DNA of 64,000 nt from Cepaea nemoralis (lineage: Eukaryota > Mollusca > Gastropoda > Stylommatophora > Helicidae). The notes beneath the pieces are model-generated. The model had not been told where the DNA came from. It saw only the letters and a program-made list of their open reading frames with translations, and searched no databases. The DNA lies in NCBI GenBank assembly GCA_014155875.1, contig JACEFZ010004196.1, forward strand, positions 1,146,001-1,210,000. The letters are read 5' to 3'. A program made the translations under genes and the position numbers. Below are positions 1 through 10,341 of the stretch, in pieces; the first letter of the stretch is position 1; each line of letters begins with the position of its first letter.

Positions 1-753
1 AAGAAATCAGGAGCCTTGGAATGTGATCAACATAGAACAATTAGTATAATGAGCCACATCACGAAGATTTTGCTAAGAATTATCATGCAAAGAGTTAGGA
101 AGAAAATACAACCTGAAATAGGAGAACAATAATGTGGGTGTGTAGAAGGCAAGGGTACAGTAAATGCTGTGTACGTGCTGAGAACCGTAATTTAACGTTG
201 TATAGAAGTAAATAAAGATATACATCTTTGTTTTATTGACTACACAAAGGCTTTCGATAGAGTAAGACATGTCAACATGATGGAGATGCTTGCAGATCTA
301 CAAATTGATGGGAAAGACCTTAGACTTGTAAAAAACATATATTGGAAACAACAAGCTGCCATAAGAATTGATAATGAAGTAGGTCAATATCAGCCTATTA
401 AGAGAGGTGTGAGACAGGGATGTGTAATGTCTCCAGATCTGTTTTCCCTGTATAGTGAAAATATTTTCAGAAATGTACAAGATATGAAAGGAATCATCAT
501 TGGAGGAAGAAACATCAATAACATTAGATATGCAGATGATACAGTATTGATTGCAGACAATGAGCAGGATCTGCAACATTTAGTAGATGCGGTTGTTGCA
601 CACTGTGAACAACTAGGGTTAGAATTAAATTGTAAGAAGACACAGATTATGGTCGTCACTAGGAAGAATGAAATACCACAATGTAATATACATATAAATG
701 GGAATATTCTTAAACAAATGAATCAGTACAGTTATCTTGGAACAGTCATAACA
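1..753 (+). pseudogene. LINE-A reverse transcriptase, left half of a split copy
   Basis: A decayed reverse transcriptase from a non-LTR retrotransposon. Reading frame 1 is recognisable from base 1, with in-frame stops at 130-132 and 193-195, then open from the ATG at 277. Motif A (FIDYTKAFDRV) lies at about 232-267, a GVRQGCVMSP segment at about 406-435, and the catalytic YADD at 529-540. The thumb region follows (GLELNCKKTQIMVV). The frame stops making sense at about 750, where an insert begins, and the same protein resumes at 2786. The 5' end, with the endonuclease, lies off the left edge. The enzyme would copy element RNA at a nicked target; this copy cannot. Confidence 0.85.
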
Positions 754-920
754 AAATCAAATCAAATCAAATCAAATCAACTTTATTAGTGTTACAAATT
801 GGGCACGCAGGCCCGTCTTACATTCGGCCCTTCCAATCACTCGTCTTTCATTCATCAAGAGCATTATACATTTACATAGGAAGAAAAATAAACATTGTGA
901 AATGAATGTTGTAAACATAA
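754..920 (-). mobile_element. 3' end of a retroelement inserted in LINE-A
   Basis: Bases 754-780 are an (AATCA)n run, which on the minus strand is a (TTGAT)n tail preceded by AATAAAG. This looks like the 3' end of a retroelement lying on the minus strand. The body continues to about 920 and merges into the CA-rich array. AACA is present on both sides of the whole insert (750-753 and 2786-2789), a possible short target-site duplication, though chance is possible in such CA-rich DNA. Confidence 0.55.
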
Positions 921-2785
921 ACAAGGCAAACTACCATGTTATGAGGCCCAGAGGCCCATCTCCCACCTACCCATACATCACCCCACCCACACACACACCC
1001 CCACCTACCCACACACACGCACACCAAGGGACACATACATACCCCACCAACCGACCCATCCCCCTTCCGCACATCCCCCACCCACACACTCTCCCCTCAC
1101 CTGTTCCCCCAACCAAAACACACTCGCCACCCACAAACATTCCCCCACCAACCCACACATCCCACGCCCACTCACATACACATCCTAACCCACACATCCT
1201 CTCCCCATCCACACCTCAAACCACCCATCCCCCAGCCACATCTCCATTGACCACATATTCACCACCCACGCACACAATCCCCCACCAACCCACACATCGC
1301 ACATCCACTCACACATCCCCAAACCATACACACACATCCCCACCAACTGACATCTCCCTACCCCCCCCCCCCCCCCCACACACACACACATCTCCCTAAC
1401 CACCCATACATCCCCAATCCACTCACACACACACCCCACCACCCACACATACATCCTCCACCCACCCATACATGCCTTAACCCAATCCCCCACTACACAA
1501 TCCCCCACCCGCACATCACATACATCCCCTACCACGCAATATTCCCAACCCACGCACCACACACACACATATCCCTCACCAACACATCCCACACCCACAT
1601 ACCACCACACATCCCCACCTACACACCACACACATATCCCCCACCCACATACCGCACAATATTCCCACCCACACCCACACAGATACCCTTACCCATCCAC
1701 CCCACATACCCCCACCCACACACCACAAAAATCCCCCATCCACACACACATACCTCATCCACACAATATCCCTAACCAACACACCACACACCTCTCCCCA
1801 CCCACACACGCATTCCCTACCCGTCCACCAACACACACTCACGCACACATCCTCCACTAAGCACCCACACACCCCACCCACCCACCCCCAACCAAACATC
1901 TCTCGATCCTCACCCATTCATGCATCCCACCCCGACACATACCTCACCCACCTACACATTCCTAAGCCACTCACACACCCCCACCCACACATTCCCCATC
2001 CATGCACACATCTCCCACCCACACACCCCCACATACTTCCCCAACCACCCCACCCATACACACATTCCCCGCACCCATCACACACATCCCCCACACCACA
2101 CACTATCCCCCACCCACACACATATCCTCACCCATACAACCACACTCCCCACCCACACACCATGCACACATCCCCCACCAACACACCGCACACATATCTC
2201 AATCCCCCACCAACACACCGCACACATATCTCAATCCCTCACCCATTCATGCATCCCACCCCGACACATACCTCACCCACCTACACATTCCTAAGCCACT
2301 CACACACCCCCACCCACACATTCCCCATCCATGCACACATCTCCCACCCACACACCCCCACATACTTCCCCCAACCACCCCACCCATACACACATTCCCC
2401 GCACCCATCACACACATCCCCCACACCACACACTATCCCCCACCCACACACATATCCTCACCCATACCACCACACTCCCCACCCACACACCATGCACACA
2501 TCCCCCACCAACACACCGCACACATATCTCAATCCCACACACCATACACTTCTCCCCACCCGCCCTTGCATCCCCAATCCACCCAACACAATCCCCTACC
2601 CACACAACCCCGCCACCCACACATACTTCCTCAAACCACCCACACATCACCACCCACATAAACACACACACCCCACACCCGTCCCATACACATATCCTCC
2701 ACCCATACACACATCCCCCACACCCATTCCCACACCCCTACTTTCACCCCCACACATCCATCCACACATCCCACCAACACCCACC
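921..2785. repeat. CA/C-rich satellite inside LINE-A
   Basis: About 1.87 kb built from degenerate CACCCACACA-type words with almost no G on the + strand. It contains a large direct duplication of period 329 bp (for example 1921 onward against 2250 onward). Long open frames on both strands (Pro/Thr/His-rich on +, Gly/Cys/Trp-rich on -) follow from this composition and are not genes. The G-rich complement may form unusual DNA structures. Confidence 0.85.
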
Positions 2786-3306
2786 AACATCTGATGGGAG
2801 ATGCCTTGAAGAGATTAGAACAAGAATCGCTATTGTGAAGGTAGCCTTTTGCAAGATGAAAAACATACTGGCCAATAAAAAGATCTTAATTGCTACGAGG
2901 AAAAAAATGTTGAGGTGCTCCATAGAGCCTGTAATTTTGTATGGATGTGAAGCGTGGACAATGAGCAGCAAGCTGAAAAACATCTGATGGCTGTGGAAAC
3001 GTGGTTTCTGAGGAGAATGCAAAGAATACTATGGACAGACAGAAAAACCAACGACCAAATCCTACAAGAAACAAATAAAAATCGTAAACCGATTTGAGAA
3101 ATTAGATGTAGACAGTCAAAATAGTTTGGATGTGTTGTGAGAAGAAATAAATTGGAGAAATCGGTTTCAGCTGGCAAGATCGATGGTAAGAGAACAAGGG
3201 GAAGACAGAGACAAGAACACTGAGCTGATCTACGACTCTGGTGATCAAATGAAATGGCGAAATATGACCGCCCACGCTACTGGCTTGGGACATTATGGAT
3301 GGATGG
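2786..3306 (+). pseudogene. LINE-A, right half and 3' end of the split copy
   Basis: Continues the protein broken at 753: the segment that follows YLGTVIT in other copies (SDGRCLEEIRTRIA) starts at 2790. It runs through the conserved C-terminal region (YGCEAWTM at about 2940-2963, then frameshifts) to the family 3' end and a short (ATGG)n tail at about 3293-3304. Other LINE-A copies at 12.2, 37.7 and 39.0 kb share this end. Frameshifts and stops make it inactive. Confidence 0.8.
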
Positions 3307-3327
3307 AGAACCTGTTTTACTGCTGAT

Positions 3328-3390
3328 TCAGATTATGGTGTCACTAGGAAGAACAAAATACCACAATGTAATATACATATAAATGGGAAT
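3328..3390 (+). pseudogene. short LINE-A fragment
   Basis: About 60 bases match the LINE-A thumb region at 641-703 (CACTAGGAAGAA through ATATAAATGGGAAT). It runs directly into a (TA)n tract. Confidence 0.7.
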
Positions 3391-3510
3391 ATATATATAT
3401 ATATATATATATATACTAGCTGACCCGGCCCGGCTTCGCCCAGTCCCTGGTGGGGAGCATCTCATTTAATTCATATAAGTAGTCATATAAGTTCTCGTTC
3501 CCGTTCCCGT

Positions 3511-3513
3511 CTA

Positions 3514-3544
<31 letters not shown>

Positions 3545-3735
3545 GACCCGGCCCGGCATCGCCCAGCTCCTGGTGTGGAGCATCTCATTTAATTCATATA
3601 AGTAGTCATATAAGCTAGCATTCCCATTCCCGACTATCTATCTGTCTGTCTGACCTGGCCCGGCTTCGCCCAGCCCCTGATGGGGAGCATCTCATTTAAT
3701 TCATATAAGTAGTCATATAAGTTCCCGTTCCCGAC

Positions 3736-3787
<52 letters not shown>

Positions 3788-3852
3788 CGTCCGTCCGTCC
3801 GTCCGTCCGTCCGTCCCTCCCTCCCTCTCTGTCTGTCTGCCTGTCTGTCTAA
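3511..3852. repeat. TCTG / TCCG tetranucleotide repeats within element T
   Basis: Three (TCTG)n blocks, at about 3511-3545, 3636-3651 and 3736-3852. The last switches to TCCG and CCTC before returning to TCTG. Confidence 0.9.
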
Positions 3853-3979
3853 TCATTTATTGGTTGCAGTTAGAACAACCTTAGATAAACGAAGACCAAC
3901 TTACAAAAAGCATTAGAAAGAGCACTTGAAAGATCTTTACATCTTCCCCCAACAATTAACTTGGGTAAATGGAGCGGCG

Positions 3980-4145
3980 GCAGCAGCTGCAGCAGAAGAA
4001 GAAAAAGGAGGAGTAGGAGGAGGGAGGTGGAGGAGGGAGGTGGAGGAGGGATTAGAGGGAGGAGGAAGGAAGAGGAGTGATTAGGAGGAGGGAGGAGGAG
4101 GAGGGAGGTGGGGGAGGGGAAGAGGGTAGTAGGAGGAGGAGGATT
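3980..4145. repeat. polypurine GGA-rich tract
   Basis: Nearly pure purine on the + strand (GGAGGA, GGAGGTGG), about 165 bases, inside the long element T copy. It is a candidate triplex-forming tract. The open frames over it are compositional. Confidence 0.8.
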
Positions 4146-4793
4146 ATAATGCATATGCCTGTAGATAACTGCAGCGAAAAGGTGGGTCTGTCTATCTATC
4201 TGACCCGTCGTGGCTTTGCCCAGCTCCTGGCGGGGAGCGTCTCATTAAATTCATACAACAACAAAAAAAGTTACTTAAAAGAATGTCCTTCCACACACCA
4301 TCCATTATTTTTAATGAAAACTGTTTTTAATCACCTACATGACTGTAGATAACTTCTTTAAGCATAAAAAGATGAGTTACAATGTTATGCATTATGCATT
4401 ATTTTTATGAAAACTTTGAAAATGCCTTAAAGATTATATCATTATTTATTATAACTCATATGCCTGTAAATAACTATAGACAAAGAGTTTATAAATCTTT
4501 GAAAACGATGCAACAATATGACTATAAGTTATATAGCAATGTTATTAAAAGTTATGCCCCTTGAAATAACTTTTCTAGAGTTAAGTCCCCTTGCTATATA
4601 GAAATTATGATGAAAAATGAAATATTAAATAATATTAAGTAAGTAGCCGATGTTACACTTAAAAAAATATGACAGTTGGCTGCGCGGGAATGAGAGGAAG
4701 ACGTGTAGAAAATTTAATCTCAATCGGATGGACCGTTCGCGAACGCGTAAAGGACATACATACTTACAGACATACATTCTTTTTTTATATATA

Positions 4794-4795
<2 letters not shown>

Positions 4796-4855
<60 letters not shown>
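4796..4855. repeat. (TA)n microsatellite
   Basis: An uninterrupted TA run at the junction between two element T copies. Confidence 0.97.
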
Positions 4856-5226
4856 TAGATGACCCAGCCTGGCTTCGCCCAGCCCCTGGTGGGGAGCATC
4901 TCATTTAATTCATATAAGTAGTCATTATACATTCAAATACATTTCTCTAAGCGCACAGAGTACGCGGTCGGCACCTGCTCCCGTTCCCGTTGATCGTCTG
5001 TTTCTGATGCTCCCGTTCCTGTTGCTCATCTGTTTCTGATGCTGCACGTTTCTGATGCTGCCGTTCTTGTAGCCGTGGCTCGTCAGTTTCTGATGCTCCC
5101 GTTCCCGTTCCCGTGGGAGTGAGAACAACATCTCTACAAAATGTCATCTCAATCGGATGGACTGTTCGGGAACTAATAAAGGACACACAAAGAAAAACAA
5201 CATTCTCTTTTATAGATATATATAGT
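4856..5226 (+). repeat. element T, short copy
   Basis: Starts with the diverged head (GACCCAGCCTGGCTTCGCCC) and ends with the tail (CAATCGGATGGACTGTTCGGG, AAAGGACACAC, TTTTATAGATATATATA). About 370 bases, with an internal imperfect repeat built from GTTTCTGATGCT at about 5005-5110. It lies between (TA)n tracts like the other copies. Confidence 0.65.
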
Positions 5227-5235
5227 AGAATAGTA

Positions 5236-5318
5236 GAAGATATGGTATATGGCCAAAATATTGGAAGAGTACTATCTTCATTCCAATAACTAAAAAGGGC
5301 AACCTGAAACTACTGAAC
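5236..5318 (+). pseudogene. LINE-E reverse transcriptase fragment
   Basis: Matches 7570-7650 of the main LINE-E copy (ATATGGTATATGGCC through AAAGGGCAACCTGAAA). It encodes a scrap of the RT finger region. Confidence 0.8.
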
Positions 5319-5325
5319 ATAACAC

Positions 5326-5374
5326 CCAATAAATGCTGGGTTGACTGCGGTGTACTTCAAAGGATATGCAACTA
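5326..5374 (+). repeat. SINE-1 3'-end fragment
   Basis: The 3' end of the SINE-1 family (TGCTGGGTTGACTGC, AAAGGATATGCAACTAAC). Most other copies lie on the minus strand. Confidence 0.6.
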
Positions 5375-5574
5375 ACTTTTTTTTTTTTTTTTTAATTAAA
5401 CTTTTATTGAGTGTTACACCTTCTGCATTTGTATTTTTAGTATTTTAACAGGTGTGCTGCATGTATGGTATTTGTGTAGGTATGTTTAACAGGGCATTTG
5501 TGTGTCGAATTGGTGTGCAATGCGTTTCAACATCAAATTACAAAGTATATTTACATAGTATGCATAAAGTGCGG
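5375..5574 (-). mobile_element. poly(A)-tailed retroelement 3' end; no gene
   Basis: A T18 run followed by the complement of AATAAAAGTTT suggests the poly(A) tail and AATAAA signal of an element on the minus strand. I recognise no coding sequence in the following 200 bases. Confidence 0.4.
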
Positions 5575-5898
5575 TTAGCGGGGTAGGGGTATCCCCTATC
5601 AAAGGAGAGGTAAGACGCCTCCTTTCCTCCGTTAGTCTATGGGACACTCTTGGGCAAGGTGGAGTACCCGTTTAGCCCCCCGATCAGGGTTACGTGAAGC
5701 CATGGAAGCAGATGGTGGATGGAGTGTGAGAGCAGCCGACAGATTGTTGTTGGTTATGGTCTTGCACTCTGCGGCGATAGGCAGATGATCTCATCAGTAG
5801 AGACAATGGCTATGGCCACCGACTAGTACAGTCACTGCCCAGAAGGAAAGCAATGGCAAACTACTTTCTGCAAAACTTGCCAAGAAACCATAACAACC

Positions 5899-7194
5899 AT
5901 GAAAGAAAACATAATAAGAAAGAGATCTGGTGGCGAGACCCCCAATCCAGGCAGATCAGATAACACTGGGAAAGAGTGTGACACAGGGACCAGTACTAGT
6001 AATCGTGATGACGGAGTTAATCCTGACTGTGTTACCAAGGAAATCCCCTGTGTTAGACTAAGAAACAGAATGAGAATAGCAACGTGGAATGTGAGAAGTC
6101 TGTATGAGGGAAAGCTTAAAGTAGTGTGTGATGAAATTGAGAGGTTAAACATTCAAATTTTAGGAATTAGTGAACATCACTGGAGCGGCAAGGGACATTT
6201 TACAACTGAAAATGGAAGTATTTTCATTTATTCTGGTAGAGACCTCGGAGGCCAGAGTGGAGTGGCATTTTGTTTAGATAAGACAACTGCAAAATCTTTA
6301 ATGGGATATAATCCAGTTAGTGATAGAATCCTCACTATTAGACTTAAAGGCCGTCCAAAAAACACAACTCTCATACAGATATATGCACCTACTTCAACAG
6401 CAGAGGAGGACGAAATTGAAGATTTTTACAACACACTACAAGACACATTAAATAAGATTGGTCATAATGATATAGCAATAATAATAGGAGATTTTAATGC
6501 AAAAGTAGGTGCAGGAAGAGCTGAAAATGAGAGACAGGTTTTAGGAAAATTTGGATTAGGAAATAGAAATAATGCAGGTGACAAATTAATTGAATTTTGC
6601 ACAGAAAATGAGTTAACGATAGCCAACACGCCTTTTAAACAACATCCAAGAAGACTCTTCACATGGAAGTCTCCAGACAGTATTACCAAAAATCAGATAG
6701 ATTATATTTTAATACAAAGAAGATGGAGATCAAGCATAACATCTGCAAAAACCCTACGTAGTGCAGACTGTGATACAGATCATCAGTTATTAGAAGCAGA
6801 TCTGAAATTAAAACTCAAAAAGCTTACCCGAGGACCAAGGCCACTTCGTTTTGATCTCACAAAAATACCAGATGCATACAACGTAGAAGTTAGGAATCGT
6901 TTTGGGGTCTTGATGTCTGTACAAGAGGAAATGACACCTGATGAACTGGCAGTACAAGCTAGAGATATCTTGATAACTGCAGCCAAAGATTTAATTCCGA
7001 CCAAGAAAAAGCAACTTAAGCCATGGATTACATCAGACACGTTAGAATTAATAAAACAACGAAGGGAACTGAAACAGAAAGGAGGTGAATCCGATAATAC
7101 CAGGATGAAGTATAAATCTTTAACTCGAGAAATAAGAAAGAACACAAGAAAGGACAAAAATCAATACATACAAGATTGTTGTACCAGAATATAG
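5899..7194 (+). pseudogene. LINE-E APE-type endonuclease domain
   Basis: 431 codons. It encodes the apurinic-type endonuclease that nicks target DNA to prime reverse transcription. Expected catalytic residues are visible: N64 (ATWNVRS), E92 (SEHHW), Y162 (IYAPTS), D198 and N200 (GDFNAKVG), D268 (NQIDYI), and D294-H295 (DTDHQLL). A Lys-rich linker toward the RT follows. The TAG at 7192 is in phase with the next open stretch at 7225, so it is a single nonsense lesion. Related proteins are often annotated in animals as craniofacial development protein 2-like. Confidence 0.9.
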
Positions 7195-7224
7195 CAATAT
7201 CATAAGACTGGAAGAGATTATGAA

Positions 7225-7884
7225 ATGTTCAAAGAAATGAAGTTATTGACAAGAAATGTTCAACCTCAATTGAATGTTATCTGTGACAAGATGGGAAATA
7301 CCTTAACAGAATCTAGACAAATTCTAGAAAGATGGCAGGTGTACTGCAGTGGATGGTATGATATGAGTGACAGTGAGGATATGAATGAGATACATGAGCC
7401 AACGACAGAAGAGACAGAACCTGAACCCTCATTAGATGAAATTGCTTGGGCTATAAAGCACCTGAAGAATGGTAAATCTCCTGGATGTGATGAGATACCA
7501 GCTGAACTAATTAAAGCGGGAGGAGAAGAAAGCATACACATATATCATGCATTATGTACAAAGATTTGGAAATATGGTATATGGCCAAAAGATTGGAAGA
7601 GAGCTATCTTCATTCCAATATCAAAAAAGGGCAACCTGAAATTATGCACCAACTATAGAACTGTTGCCCTGATCAGTCATGCAAGTAAAATTCTACTAAA
7701 AGTCATAATGGCAAGACTTCGTAAGAAAATGGAAGAAGAGATTAACGTAGTTCAAGCTGGATTTAGACAAGGAAGAGGAACAAGAGATCACATATTCAAC
7801 ATGCGTTTAATAATAGAGAAATGCAGAGAATTTAATATAAACCTATACTCATGTTTTGTGGATTATTCAAAGGCATTTGACTAG
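7225..7884 (+). pseudogene. LINE-E reverse transcriptase, N-terminal part
   Basis: Same frame as the endonuclease. It has the RT finger motifs (NGKSPGCDEIPAE, WKRAIFIPISKKG, NYRTVALISHASKILLK, QAGFRQGRGTRDHI) and motif A (FVDYSKAFD). It ends at a TAG (7882-7884) created by one extra A at 7883; another LINE-E copy (about 59.9 kb) reads straight through here as FDCVQHQKL. Confidence 0.9.
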
Positions 7885-7943
7885 TGTACAGCATCAGAAA
7901 CTTTGGGAAATCATGAGGACTATGGGCTTTCCATCACATGTAG

Positions 7944-8193
7944 TTTTTTTTTTTTTTTTTAGCATATCCTTTACAGGACTTAGCTGTCAACACCAGCATC
8001 TTTCAGCTGTATGTTGATCTCTTGGCAAGATTACGCTCAGTAGTTTGCCATTGCTTTCTGAGCGGCCGGCTCAGTAGCCCGCAAGTCACGAGCGGGGGTC
8101 GAGCCGCCTCAGCTCTCGCTCCGCTACGAGACTCTGCGTGATAAACGGGATTACAGAGAGAAAGTGTTGTAACCCCACAGCCAGAGAGACCGG
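7944..8193 (-). mobile_element. SINE-1 inserted in the LINE-E reverse transcriptase
   Basis: A tRNA-headed SINE on the minus strand with a poly(A) tail (the T run at 7944-7960). Perfect 12-base target-site duplications CATCACATGTAG flank it (7932-7943 and 8194-8205). Removing it restores the RT protein across the junction (FPSHVVQLIKMLYLDQQ). The conserved core, AAAGCAATGGCAAACTACT on the minus strand, lies at about 8042-8060. Confidence 0.92.
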
Positions 8194-8219
8194 CATCACA
8201 TGTAGTACAACTCATAAAA

Positions 8220-9206
8220 ATGCTCTATCTAGACCAACAAGCAGCAGTTAGAATAGATGGCGAGGCATCAGATTGGTTTGACATCAAGCAAGGAGTCCGT
8301 CAGGGCTGCGTGCTGTCACCCTATTTGTTTAACCTGTACGCCGAAAATATAATGAGAAATGTAAGAGATGATATAAACAGGGAGCTATATGATGCCCTAA
8401 ATATCGGCGGTCATGACATACCGGAGATTCGATATGCTGATGATACAGTGTTACTATCCACAACACAGAATGGCATGGAAAACCTAATAGCCTCAACCGA
8501 ACTGAATAGTGAAAATCACAACTTATATCTTAACATAGCAAAAACAAAAATAATGCATACAGATAAAACTACCATGGAGAAAGAAATATACATTAATGGG
8601 GAAAAATTAGAGGTGGTGGAAAATTTTGAATATCTTGGGTCATTGATTACCAACAACGGGGACACAATGAAAGAAATTAAACGACGACTATCAATTGCTC
8701 TTCAAAGACTAAAACAGCTGAATAAATTATGGAGTGGGACAGACAGAACTACAAAAATTAGATTTTTAAGAGCATGCATCTTTCCCATTGCAACATACGC
8801 CTGTGAGACATGGACACTTACTAAACAAGCTGAACAGCGCATAAACGCCTTTGAATATAAATGTTATAGACGAGTTCTAAAAATATCTTGGGTAAAGAAA
8901 AGAACAAATGCATCCATACTTCAAGAGTTGAATATTGAAGAAGGTTGGCTATTAAAGACGATAAAACAAAGAAAATTGAAATATTTTGGTCACTTGAAAC
9001 GTCACGAAAGTTTGGAGAGAACAATAATGGAAGGATATATGCCTGGGAAGAGAGGAAGAGGAAGGCCAAAGAGAAGATGGGTGCAGGATGTGGCGGATGA
9101 TCTCCAGATGGGTGTATCAGACGCGGGACATCTTGCTTATGATCGAGAGGTTTTCCAGAAGGTTGTTATGGGAGCGAGGTTCTGCAAAGGACATGCTACT
9201 GAATGA
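8220..9206 (+). pseudogene. LINE-E reverse transcriptase, catalytic and C-terminal part
   Basis: 328 codons downstream of the SINE. It contains GVRQGCVLSP (25-34), the catalytic YADD at residues 72-75, the thumb, and a basic C-terminal tail (GKRGRGRPKRRW). The stop codon TGA is supplied by the GAAT tail itself, so there is no 3' UTR between protein and tail. The opening codon is not a genuine start; this is the continuation of one polyprotein. Confidence 0.9.
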
Positions 9207-9235
9207 ATGAATGAATGCATAAAGTATGAACAAAC

Positions 9236-9275
9236 AAACAAATTAACTTAAGAATGTCCTTCCACGCATCATGTG
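9236..9275 (+). repeat. element T fragment
   Basis: Matches element T at about 4270-4300 (AAGAATGTCCTTCCACRCAYCAT). Confidence 0.4.
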
Positions 9276-9395
9276 TTCTCTTTCACGCCCACAACATTGA
9301 ATGAAATGTTGGTGTGGGTGTCGGCTGCCCATGAAGCAAAACAATCTGCTGGAAAACCTTATGTTGACCGCACACGCAGCCAACTCTTGTACCAT

Positions 9396-9397
<2 letters not shown>

Positions 9398-9474
<77 letters not shown>
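9398..9474. repeat. (TA)n microsatellite
   Basis: An uninterrupted TA run of about 77 bases. Confidence 0.97.
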
Positions 9475-9477
<3 letters not shown>

Positions 9478-9658
9478 TATTTTATACTAAAACAATGTCT
9501 TTTTACATTAACAAGTAAAGCATATACATTTTATGCAAATGTGACAGCATTATAGTCTTGGCATGGTGTAACCACCTACATATGGAGATTGAGTAATCAT
9601 TTGTTCCCATTCAAACCAAACCATTTAATAGAAAACCCTTCACACTTTGCGTTTACAG
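9475..9658. other. no gene seen
   Basis: AT-rich sequence without a recognised repeat or exon. It ends in a possible acceptor (GCGTTTACAG). Confidence 0.5.
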
Positions 9659-9731
9659 GTACGAAGAATTTATTTGTCCGTTCGCTGGGCCGGGAGAAGG
9701 TCAGTACAAAGGATTTACCTATGTCGGCTAA
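9659..9731 (+). other. possible short terminal exon (weak)
   Basis: After the acceptor-like GCGTTTACAG, one frame gives 23 codons ending YKGFTYVG and a TAA. The wording looks protein-like and resembles the hydrophobic motif at the C-terminus of AGC kinases, but it is too short to trust. It lies upstream of the SLC35C2-like exons on the same strand. Confidence 0.15.
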
Positions 9732-9804
9732 GCAAGGGTCAAAACATCGATTGACAACGAGCACTGACTTACAAATAATGTGTGTGCTTGTGTGTGACAG
9801 AGGT

Positions 9805-9808
<4 letters not shown>

Positions 9809-9870
<62 letters not shown>

Positions 9871-9890
9871 TAGAGAGCAGGGGGGGGGGG
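9809..9890. repeat. (GA)n microsatellite and short poly-G
   Basis: GA repeats at about 9809-9866, followed by a run of about 12 G at 9879-9890. Confidence 0.95.
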
Positions 9891-10320
9891 GTCTCACACA
9901 CTGAATCACAAAGGATGTATTCTGAGTTAGCGGGATGAGAAGTTTAAAACCGGAAAGCTGCCATGGTCCAAGGTGATTCCAAAGATTGAAATTGTGTTGG
10001 CGTTTGGAGTGGGTTGGGTGTTATTGTAAAAGGTTTCCACGAAAAAAAAAACACTTTTCGGTCACGCTATTTATGAAAACTATACGTTTATCCACGCATG
10101 ACTAGGGGTCAAACATACATCAACACAGACACTAACCACAGAGATATATACATACCAAATATACATACACATATATGTGTATATTTCCACACACGCACAC
10201 ACACACGTATACCCACTTATACATATATGTACAGACATATCTGTGCATGCATGAACCAATACAGATATAGATGTATTTCTATTTTTGTATACCTTATCCA
10301 AATCCCACAGACAAATTTGA
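9891..10320. other. no confident gene; CA/TA-rich patch
   Basis: Mostly unassigned. Degenerate CA, TA and CACACG words occur at about 10130-10215. No exon or repeat is supportable. Confidence 0.5.
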
Positions 10321-10341
10321 AATGTGTATATTCCCTTTTGT

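Larger units (their letters stand above)
3391..4795 (+). repeat. element T, long copy with repeated heads
   Basis: An interspersed repeat bounded by (TA)n. Its head (GACCCGGCCCGGCTTCGCCC) occurs at about 3421, 3545, 3653 and, diverged, 4201. The first three heads are each followed by CATCTCATTTAATTCATATAAG and a TCTG tract. The tail (GGATGGACCGTTCG..GAACG, then AAAGGACATACAT) lies at about 4726-4790. AT-rich body sequence at 4320-4640 recurs around 11.2-12.0 kb. No protein is recognisable. The class of the element is not known to me. Confidence 0.65.
5575..9222 (+). mobile_element. LINE-E, near full-length non-LTR retrotransposon
   Basis: A 5' leader (about 5575-5898), an APE endonuclease, a reverse transcriptase and a 3' tail of GAAT repeats (9200-9216). 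It is broken by an in-frame stop at 7192, an extra A at 7883, and a SINE at 7944-8193. Removing these lesions leaves one long reading frame, so the copy is fairly young. No separate gag-like ORF is present. The 5' boundary is uncertain. Other copies of its 3' half lie at 15.6-16.0 kb and 58.9-60.0 kb, both on the minus strand and both ending in the same GAAT-type tail. Confidence 0.85.

Noticed and set aside
902..2987. Long Pro/Thr/His-rich open frames (up to 219 codons) and Gly/Cys-rich frames on the complement
   Set aside because: They lie in a degenerate CA-rich satellite; open on both strands because of composition, no start context, no domain.
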